Source: Segatella maculosa DSM 19339 = JCM 15638
GTDB lineage: Bacteria; Bacteroidota; Bacteroidia; Bacteroidales; Bacteroidaceae
NCBI RefSeq assembly: GCF_000382385.1
Contig: NZ_KB908329.1
Coordinates: forward strand, 1 to 64,000
DNA: 64,000 nucleotides
Direction: 5' to 3'
Shown here in pieces: positions 35,753-42,345 of this stretch. The notes beneath the pieces are model-generated. The model was given only the letters and a program-made list of their open reading frames with translations. It was not told where the DNA came from and searched no databases. The position numbers were made by a program, and so were the translations under genes. How positions within the stretch are numbered: position 1 is the stretch's first letter; each line of letters starts with the position of its first letter.

Positions 35753-37873
35753 TTATCTCTTCTTTTGATAAGCATCAAGGCCCTTCTTCAGGAAGTTAAT
35801 ATAAGCGTTTACGTCTTTATTGTAGGCATAACTGCCGGCCAAAGGATTGCCTTCGTTGTCTACCGGCACATAGAATGGTTGGGCATTGGCACCGAACTTA
35901 CTGCGTTGCAGATAGCTCCATTTGTCGCCAATTGTGCGAAGTATGCGCTTCTGCCCATTCTCTTTGATTTCTATTTCCTGTGGAAGAGGCATGTTGTCGT
36001 CCACATATAGCGAGATAAGCACATAGTCTTTCTCCAGAATTTCCATGACACGTGGGTCGGTCCACACGGCAGCTTCCATGTTACGACAGTTCGTACAACC
36101 ATATCCGGTGAAGTCAATCAGCACGGGTTTCCTTAGGCTTTTCGCCGCAGCCATACCCGCTTCGTAGTCTGTATAGTGGGCTTTCACAACCTTGGTATTG
36201 AGGTTAAAGTCTTGCGTTTCCATCGGGGGAGCGAATGCACTCACGGCTTTTACGGGCGCACCCCACAGGCCCGGCACCATGTAAACCGCAAAAGCGAGCG
36301 AGCAAAGGCCCAACATGATGCACGGAACAGGCATCGGTTTGTTGATATCTCCGCCCACAGCATCGCTCTGGAACTTGAGTTTTCCGATGAGATAAAGGCC
36401 TAATGCCGCAAAGATTACAATCCATATAGCCAAGAATACCTCGCGACTAAGCAGGTTCCAATGCGACGCCATGTCGGCCGTACTAAAGAACTTGAGCGAG
36501 AAGGCCAGCTCAATGAAACCCAAGACTATCTTGATGGTGTTCATCCACGCACCCGACTTCGGAGCGCTCTTCAGCCAACTTGGGAACATGGCAAACAGCG
36601 TGAACGGCAAAGCCAAGGCCACTGCAAAGCCCAACATGCCGAAAGCCGGACCGAGAAGCGAGCCTGATGTGGTGGAAGCCACAAGCAGGAAGCCGATAAT
36701 CGGGCCCGTGCATGAGAAGCTGACCAGCGTCAACGTGAACGCCATCAAGAAGATCGAGAGCAGTCCGGTGGTAGAAGATGCCTTCGAATCCACGGCATTT
36801 CCCCATTTCTCGGGCAGCTTTATCTCGAACCATCCGAAGAAGCTTACGGCGAAAATCACCAGCATCAGGAAGAACACCATGTTGAAGAAAGGCTTCGTAG
36901 ACCATGCGTTCAAGGCCGAAGGACCGAAGATTTGCGTCACGGCCAAGCCCAATGCGAGGTAGATAACCACGATGGAAATGCCGTAGGTGATGGCATCACG
37001 CACGCCTTTTCGCCTGTCGTCCTTCGCCCGTTTGAGGAAGAAACTCACGGTCATCGGTATGATTGGCCACACACAAGGGGTGAACAGCGCGAGCAAACCG
37101 CCCAAGAAGCCCATCAGAAAGATGTAGCTCCAGCTTTGATGTTCTGTGCCGTCGTTGCCGTTCTGTGCATTGAGTTGCTTGATGACCGGCTGCCATAGCG
37201 CGTCTTTCTCGGCCTTCGAGAGCGACGAATTGGCTGCGGCAGCCATGCTTGCTGCACTGTCTTGTCGTGCTTTTGCCATGCTGTCGGCCTGCAATTTCGC
37301 CAAACCTTCCTGCGCATCTGGGTTGCCCTGTGTGGCAGCCATGGTCATAGCGGCCAACAATTCAGCAGAAGGCGCTTCCTTTCCGGCCTCGGCTTTCGCC
37401 TCTTTCACAGCCGCAACGGCCGGACTCTTCCCCGACTTCTCGAACTCAACCGTCGTGGGTGGCAGGCAACTTTGGTCGTTGCAGGCACCGTATTCCAAAT
37501 GGCCTTGCAGCACATAGTTGGGCTTTGTGAACCTCACTTTCTGCGTGAACGTGACGCCATGTTCGAAATAGCGCAGCGTCATGTCGAAGTTCTTGTCGTA
37601 GTTGGATATCTCTTTCCCGTGCGCCTGCAGCCGTCCCACGAGTTCAACACCGTCCATCTTCGTGGCCTTGAACGCTGCCGAAGTAGGCCCTTCTGCCCCA
37701 AGTCGCGTTGAATAAACATGCCATCCGGCGGCAATCTTAGCCGTGAACACAAGCTCGGCCTCGGCCGATTTGCCCGTATTCAGCCGGGCATTGAACTTCA
37801 CGGGCGACTGGATTTGTGCACTTGCCATGACAACCAGCATCAGCATCACGGCGATTGAAGTTATCTTTTTCAT
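35753..37873 (-). CDS. dsbD: Thiol:disulfide interchange protein DsbD
   Basis: A 706-residue inner-membrane protein. It has a signal peptide (about 1-19), then an N-terminal periplasmic domain with CNDQSCLPPT. The DsbD membrane core has about eight TMs, with TPCVWPIIPMTVSFF and SFSCTGPIIGFLL holding the redox Cys pair. The C-terminal thioredoxin domain has DFTGYGCTNCRNMEAAVW. It carries reducing power from cytoplasmic thioredoxin to periplasmic proteins. A Gln/Ala/Lys-rich insert around 165-240 lengthens the first linker. Promoter TATATTTG lies at 37899-37906. Confidence 0.93.
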   Translation of the reverse strand: MKKITSIAVMLMLVVMASAQIQSPVKFNARLNTGKSAEAELVFTAKIAAGWHVYSTRLGAEGPTSAAFKATKMDGVELVGRLQAHGKEISNYDKNFDMTLRYFEHGVTFTQKVRFTKPNYVLQGHLEYGACNDQSCLPPTTVEFEKSGKSPAVAAVKEAKAEAGKEAPSAELLAAMTMAATQGNPDAQEGLAKLQADSMAKARQDSAASMAAAANSSLSKAEKDALWQPVIKQLNAQNGNDGTEHQSWSYIFLMGFLGGLLALFTPCVWPIIPMTVSFFLKRAKDDRRKGVRDAITYGISIVVIYLALGLAVTQIFGPSALNAWSTKPFFNMVFFLMLVIFAVSFFGWFEIKLPEKWGNAVDSKASSTTGLLSIFLMAFTLTLVSFSCTGPIIGFLLVASTTSGSLLGPAFGMLGFAVALALPFTLFAMFPSWLKSAPKSGAWMNTIKIVLGFIELAFSLKFFSTADMASHWNLLSREVFLAIWIVIFAALGLYLIGKLKFQSDAVGGDINKPMPVPCIMLGLCSLAFAVYMVPGLWGAPVKAVSAFAPPMETQDFNLNTKVVKAHYTDYEAGMAAAKSLRKPVLIDFTGYGCTNCRNMEAAVWTDPRVMEILEKDYVLISLYVDDNMPLPQEIEIKENGQKRILRTIGDKWSYLQRSKFGANAQPFYVPVDNEGNPLAGSYAYNKDVNAYINFLKKGLDAYQKKR

Positions 37874-37898
37874 ATCTTGTCGTTGTTTGTTTTAGCTG

Positions 37899-37906
37899 CA
37901 AATATA
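37899..37906 (-). promoter_or_regulatory. -7 element of dsbD
   Basis: The minus strand reads TATATTTG, 25 bp upstream of the ATG. Confidence 0.5.
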
Positions 37907-38003
37907 CGAAATACTTATCAGATTGCGCCCCCGATAAATGTTTTTTAAGACAGAAGAAGGCTCTCCTTTGGCCATGATATAAGGACTTCGACGCTGCCCA
38001 CAA

Positions 38004-38181
38004 CGTGATTCTGCTTCGAGATATATAACACATTGCGAATTATCAGCGTGCAGATAAATTTGTCTCACCATGGTGAGAAATATTTATCACCATGGTGATA
38101 AATATTTCTCTGCATGCAGAGAAATTCGTCTCACCATGGTGATAATTCGCAATGTGTTATATCTCTCGAGGCAACATCACG
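38004..38181. repeat. 178-bp inverted repeat enclosing nested palindromes
   Basis: Outer arms 38004-38045 and 38140-38181 match at 38 of 42 positions (ATAACACATTGCGAATTATC in both). Inside lie perfect palindromes: 38063-38078 (TCTCACCATGGTGAGA), 38075-38110 (36 bp, centre CACCATGGTG) and 38104-38125 (centre CTGCATGCAG), plus a fourth CACCATGGTG at 38131-38140. Neighbouring palindromes share bases, so they are alternative structures. It lies in the dsbD upstream space; 37907-38372 shows no gene. Confidence 0.95.
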
Positions 38182-38372
38182 CTATCTCGGGTCTTATAGC
38201 TGCGTTATCTCGAGCTTGGATATGTCGTTGGGGCTCCTGTTTCCTATAAAATCAAAGTGGACAGATGGTTCATAAGGAAGCGCATCTTGCCCTTTTCAAG
38301 GGGGAGATAAGCGTATATGATGCGACAAGAGCGTTAATTAATTCAAATTACAAGCTGTTTTTTATAGTTTTA

Positions 38373-38403
38373 TTGTTTTGCGTTGCTTTATTGTTTATAT
38401 TTG
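38373..38403 (+). promoter_or_regulatory. Promoter of the small barrel protein gene
   Basis: TTG (38373-38375), a 20-bp spacer and TATATTTG (38396-38403). Confidence 0.55.
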
Positions 38404-38470
38404 CGAAAGCAGACGGTTATCTGTAACAAATCATCGTCTGCCGCAGGGTTTAACTTATAAATTAATGCTT

Positions 38471-38590
38471 ATGGAGAAGTGTTTTTGCTATGGAGCGTGT
38501 TTCGTTCTTGGTTTGTTCACTCATGGAACAGTGATGAACGAAGCGCATTTAATCATGAACAACGGGAATATTCTTAAAAAACAGAAATGA
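38471..38590 (+). CDS. Possible 39-residue leader peptide
   Basis: A frame starting MEKCFCYGACFVLGLF follows the promoter and ends at a TGA overlapping the next start (ATGATG at 38587), an arrangement that couples translation. An in-frame ATG two codons earlier (38465) is equally possible. There is no homology I recognise, so it may be only a chance frame in the leader. Confidence 0.3.
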   Translation: MEKCFCYGACFVLGLFTHGTVMNEAHLIMNNGNILKKQK

Positions 38591-39090
38591 TGAAACAATA
38601 TTTAATGTTTGTATTTTGGCTCCTTCCATTGGGAGTATTCGCACAGTCTGATAACTTTCGAGTTGAGGTTGCAACACAAGGGTGTATGTTTTATAGCGAT
38701 TTCAAGCCTTACGCGTTTGGAGGAAGCCTTGGGTATAACATCACCGACCGCTTCTTTGTGAACGTAAAGGGTGAGTATGCCATCAATATGTTCAAAAAAG
38801 ACGGCGTGAAGAGCTATGATGACTGTCCTGTTGCAGGGGTCAATGCAGGATATACCTTCTTGAAAAGCAGCCTCATCGACATTGATGGGCGATTGGGTTT
38901 TGGAGATAACTTCAGAAAGAGCGAGAATTGGCGATACAGCTACTATGATGCGGGTATTTATGGACACTTGGGTAATTCGAAAGTGAAACCCATCATAGGT
39001 CTCGGTGTTCGCTATTATGATTCGAGGAACTCGTATTCTAAGGATTATACGCGCTTTTATGTCTCTATTGGTTTTGGCTTGAATTACTGA
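38587..39090 (+). CDS. Small outer-membrane beta-barrel protein
   Basis: A 167-residue protein with a signal peptide (about 1-19, GVFAQ). Alternating amphipathic strands follow (FGGSLGYNITDRFFVNVKGE, VKPIIGLGVRYYDS), and the protein ends FYVSIGFGLNY, an aromatic-terminal strand expected of an 8-strand porin-like barrel. The first of two adjacent ATGs is used. Role unknown. It ends against a bidirectional terminator. Confidence 0.75.
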   Translation: MMKQYLMFVFWLLPLGVFAQSDNFRVEVATQGCMFYSDFKPYAFGGSLGYNITDRFFVNVKGEYAINMFKKDGVKSYDDCPVAGVNAGYTFLKSSLIDIDGRLGFGDNFRKSENWRYSYYDAGIYGHLGNSKVKPIIGLGVRYYDSRNSYSKDYTRFYVSIGFGLNY

Positions 39091-39171
39091 TAGCTCAAGG
39101 TTGGTAAGTCTAAAAGAAAAGTAGTTGGACTTGTAAAATCATAGTAATCGTCTTCCAGACAGATACAGGCA

Positions 39172-39210
39172 ACGAAAAAGCCGGGCGCATTGAGCGTCCG
39201 GCTTCTTTAT
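39172..39210. terminator. Bidirectional terminator between convergent genes
   Basis: AAGCCGGGCGC and GCGTCCGGCTT form an 11-bp stem with one G-T pair. The left side is preceded by A5 and the right side followed by CTTTAT. It lies between the barrel gene (plus) and the vWA-like gene (minus). Confidence 0.75.
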
Positions 39211-39220
39211 ATATAGCATG

Positions 39221-40066
39221 CTATTGTTCAAGAAAACTTTTAATGACGGTGTATGTGTTAGTCGGTAAGTCGGTCTCTGCAACGGTTAAATTCTCTCCAC
39301 TTACTCCCATGTCTCTCAGCCACTTTTCGAGAATGGGTACCATCTTATAGCCTTGTTCTTTGGTATATGGATTAACTTCAAGAATTCTAACTTCTAAGTT
39401 GTCCAATCCCTTTCTCTTTACGATGAGTGATGCGTCTTTCTGTTGTAATGTTTGTGGGAGGATGTATGAGTAGGAATTTCCTTCTTTTATTTTGTTGTTT
39501 TCGGCAAACAGATAGCCGTCTGTGAGAATGATTAATATGTTTCTTGCATCTTTTTTGATACATTGCGAATCAACTTTCTTGCTGCTGAAGAAGTCCCAAA
39601 TGTCGCAGCCTATCCAATTCTTCTCGGATATGGTTTTAATATAGATTTGAGTCAGGTTGTTTTGAAACTTCGTTTTCATCTTTTCAAGTACGATTCTTTT
39701 ATCCTTTCCTTTATATTGTTCCAGGTTTACGCTTAGTTCACTGGCAAGTGTGGCGATGTCGGAACTGTGTGGCGTGGGGTAAAAGAAGATTTTGATGCTG
39801 TTTTTGCTCTGTAAAATCTGTGGGCCTAAAGTGTGGGCCTTGAAATAATCTGCAATATAACCGATGATCGCTGTGTCGCGGCTCATTTGTGAGGGTTCCA
39901 TGCTTCTCGTCAGGCGGTCTGACAAATCCAGAAAAATGGATATGTTCAATGGTCTCTCTGTTGCGTTCTGTTTACTTTTAGGAGAGTTGCTGCAGCTTAC
40001 AGAGACAATAAGCATGAAACATGATAACGCTGCAACGCTGAAAATTTTTGATAATACTTTTTGCAT
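39221..40066 (-). CDS. vWA-like lipoprotein (third gene of TerB operon)
   Basis: A 281-residue lipoprotein (VSVSC, Cys25). The body starts ISIFLDLSDRLTR, resembling a von Willebrand A-type MIDAS strand (D-x-S-x-R/D). Later NILIILTDGYLFAENN matches the second MIDAS strand with T-D-G. vWA domains bind metal and protein partners. It is 13 bp downstream of the coiled-coil membrane protein. TerB plus vWA gene pairs also occur in Ter stress systems, but this lipoprotein is periplasmic or outer-membrane, not cytoplasmic, so the comparison is loose. Confidence 0.65.
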   Translation of the reverse strand: MQKVLSKIFSVAALSCFMLIVSVSCSNSPKSKQNATERPLNISIFLDLSDRLTRSMEPSQMSRDTAIIGYIADYFKAHTLGPQILQSKNSIKIFFYPTPHSSDIATLASELSVNLEQYKGKDKRIVLEKMKTKFQNNLTQIYIKTISEKNWIGCDIWDFFSSKKVDSQCIKKDARNILIILTDGYLFAENNKIKEGNSYSYILPQTLQQKDASLIVKRKGLDNLEVRILEVNPYTKEQGYKMVPILEKWLRDMGVSGENLTVAETDLPTNTYTVIKSFLEQ

Positions 40067-40079
40067 AACTTGTCAGTAT

Positions 40080-41315
40080 TTAGATGGATAATGAATTTAA
40101 TGTTTCTTTGAAAGTTTCGTTGGCTGACAATTGGTCGATATTTGCCTGCCCAAGTACGTTCATCTGAGCAATCCAACCCGCAAAGAAGTTTGTCATTTCC
40201 GTACGTATCACAGCTTTATCTATGATAACGTTGCTGCTTATTTGAGAGGTTAAATCGCTGATGTTATTGTTTAGCTCGTTGATTTCTTTATTGATGGATT
40301 GTTCTTTTGTTTTTTCTTCACGTACTTGTTGCTCTATTTCTTCAATTCTTTTATCGATAGCCTTGATGTTGATCTTGTTGAGATCTAATTGGTCATATGC
40401 ACTCATGGACATATCGAAGACAATTCCCCAGATGATGTAGACAATAAAACCGCAAAAGATTACGGCCCACGTGTTGATATCTCCTATTGCATCTCCTATA
40501 CCGTAGGTGCTATCCAGTCCTGCTGTACCGATAATCACTTCCATGTCGTGGAGATGCTTGCCAATCATATATGCCAATATGGCATCAAAAAGGAATGTTA
40601 TGCCGAGAATAGCTCCCATTTTGATATACTTCGTCCACGTTTTCTGAATGGTAAAGAAGTGAAGACTGAAACCAAGTCCCATGAAAATGACGGGAGCAGA
40701 CAAGACGAAGCAGAGTTCTGTGATGCTTGTTTCCAATGCTTTACTCAAGGCATTGGCATCAAACATTGAGTTCATGAGGTTTGCGCCCTCTCCGAAATCT
40801 TTGAAGAAAGCGGAATAGAAAGTGGAACTATAAAATAAGAACAAATATATCGTAAGAGGAATTAATATCACAAGCCCCAATAGCAATTTTATTTTTGCTC
40901 CCTTGTTTACTTCATAAGCCTTATTCCGTAAACTATTCTTTTCATTTTTCAGCTCATCAATGTTTTCTTTGTAATCAGTTTGTGCCTGCTTGCAGACGTT
41001 CAGTTTTTGGTTGAGGCATTCAATATCGTTTCTTTTCTGTTCTATCTGGCATTCTAAATTTTTATGTTGCTGCTCTTGTAAATACTCATTCTGAACTTGC
41101 TCATGGTGAATGTAATTATAGACGTTGTGCAAATAGGGCACTAAAGTGTAATTACTTCCATTAGCAATAGCACAGACTCTTAAACCCCAATGATGATAGG
41201 TTTCTCCTTCTTGCTTGTTGTTCGGATTTTGAGTGTTGAGGTTTTCGTCTGGTTTGGCCGGAGTAGCAGTGGTTTGGTTGAAGAGCTCACTGATTTTCAT
41301 CTTTATGTTTGCCAT
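40080..41315 (-). CDS. Four-TM membrane protein with flanking coiled coils
   Basis: A 411-residue protein. A polar N-terminus precedes a coiled coil (about 70-135), then TM segments at about 143-163, 201-221, 231-251 and 282-302, and a second coiled coil (about 310-362). It has no signal peptide. No family is recognised. It lies 6 bp downstream of the TerB-like gene and 13 bp upstream of the vWA-like gene, so the three form a tight operon. It may be the membrane hub joining a cytoplasmic TerB domain to an outer vWA partner (inference). Confidence 0.75.
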   Translation of the reverse strand: MANIKMKISELFNQTTATPAKPDENLNTQNPNNKQEGETYHHWGLRVCAIANGSNYTLVPYLHNVYNYIHHEQVQNEYLQEQQHKNLECQIEQKRNDIECLNQKLNVCKQAQTDYKENIDELKNEKNSLRNKAYEVNKGAKIKLLLGLVILIPLTIYLFLFYSSTFYSAFFKDFGEGANLMNSMFDANALSKALETSITELCFVLSAPVIFMGLGFSLHFFTIQKTWTKYIKMGAILGITFLFDAILAYMIGKHLHDMEVIIGTAGLDSTYGIGDAIGDINTWAVIFCGFIVYIIWGIVFDMSMSAYDQLDLNKINIKAIDKRIEEIEQQVREEKTKEQSINKEINELNNNISDLTSQISSNVIIDKAVIRTEMTNFFAGWIAQMNVLGQANIDQLSANETFKETLNSLSI

Positions 41316-41321
41316 AGTTTC

Positions 41322-41714
41322 TTATTTTTCTAAAGATTTTATAACTTCATCTTCATCGGTATTCTCCTTTGCATTCGTAAGAAGAAAATCTATAAGATTT
41401 TCTATTTCTTCTTCTTTGATGCCATACATCAAGGCATAGCGCCGCAATAAGCTCCGTTCCGACTCTTCAATCGCACCATCTGCCCATGCAATCAATGCCA
41501 TTTCGTAGAGAATCTGTATTCGCTCTTGAGGTAGTTTGGGCATGGTGGCAGAAGTTCCTCCAGAAGATATGATATGCCCCATCATCTCATTGGTCAGTCC
41601 ATACTTCTCTAATCCGATACGATAGAGTGTTTCCATTTCTTTTGGATGTGCGATTCCGTCTGCCATAACCATGCGGTATAGCTCAAGGAATTGCGTTTGC
41701 CTGCTTATTTCCAT
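41322..41714 (-). CDS. TerB-like acidic helical protein
   Basis: A 130-residue helical protein with the paired TerB motif: MADGIAHPKEMETLYRIGLE (about 17-36) and WADGAIEESERSLLRRYAL (about 95-113). The ADG-x-E segments are the likely metal-binding acidic sites of TerB/DjlA-type domains. It is the first gene of a three-gene operon with a four-TM coiled-coil protein and a vWA-like lipoprotein. Function unknown; tellurite or stress response is only a family-name association. Confidence 0.8.
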   Translation of the reverse strand: MEISRQTQFLELYRMVMADGIAHPKEMETLYRIGLEKYGLTNEMMGHIISSGGTSATMPKLPQERIQILYEMALIAWADGAIEESERSLLRRYALMYGIKEEEIENLIDFLLTNAKENTDEDEVIKSLEK

Positions 41715-41794
41715 AAAGGTTTAAATATATTTTGCCCACTGTTTCCCAGAAGTAAGCGATTATTAAATGGAAAAAGCGTGGGAACTATTGAATG

Positions 41795-42034
41795 TTATCT
41801 CACTGAGGCTGTGGAAGTACCTGTACCGAATAACAAACAATAGCCCACGCCTATAGATATATCATGCCTTTTGAGAAAGGTATAATAATCCAAGCGTGAG
41901 CGTATTGCCATTATCCTCGGTACATTGAAACTTCCACATTTCAGTGAAGGACAATATTTCAAACGCTCTTTTTCAAAAGTTGAACTCTTTATAACGCACA
42001 CCTTCACACAGATGTACTGGAGATTCAATTGCAA
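41795..42034 (-). pseudogene. Possible outer-membrane-protein remnant
   Basis: A 79-codon frame whose end, RLDYYTFLKRHDISIGVGYC with LLFGTG, looks like terminal barrel strands. There is no signal peptide or start context, so it may be a 3' fragment of a lost gene or chance. Nothing else in 41715-42208 is supported. Confidence 0.25.
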
Positions 42035-42208
42035 AGATAGGTAAATTTCCTTACTAAAAGTTTCTTTTCTGAAAAAACTTTATGCAGAAAGGTAATTTCT
42101 CATACTTAAAAATATCATTGTTCGCAAGCGATGACGTAATAACTTTCTCCATAAAGGCTATTATAAACCGCTTACTATTGCGTTTTGATAACGTTGGTTA
42201 TAAACGAG

Positions 42209-42240
42209 AAAGAGCCTTGCAGCAATATGCAAAGCTCTTT
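42209..42240 (-). terminator. Terminator past the M16 peptidase gene
   Basis: AAAGAGC-C-TTGCA and TGCAA-A-GCTCTTT form a 13-bp stem with one mismatch and a 6-nt loop. It lies ~105 bp beyond the stop at 42346. Confidence 0.5.
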
Positions 42241-42345
42241 ATTCTTATTGTGGACCAACTACAACTAATCCACAATCTATCCAAATTGTCGAAAGCGAAT
42301 TGTTTACCTTTCCGTCATATATATAAAAAGGTATAAAGGCTTATC

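Noticed and set aside
42082..42336. 84-codon plus frame
   Set aside because: It contains the peptidase terminator hairpin and has no promoter, signal or domain.
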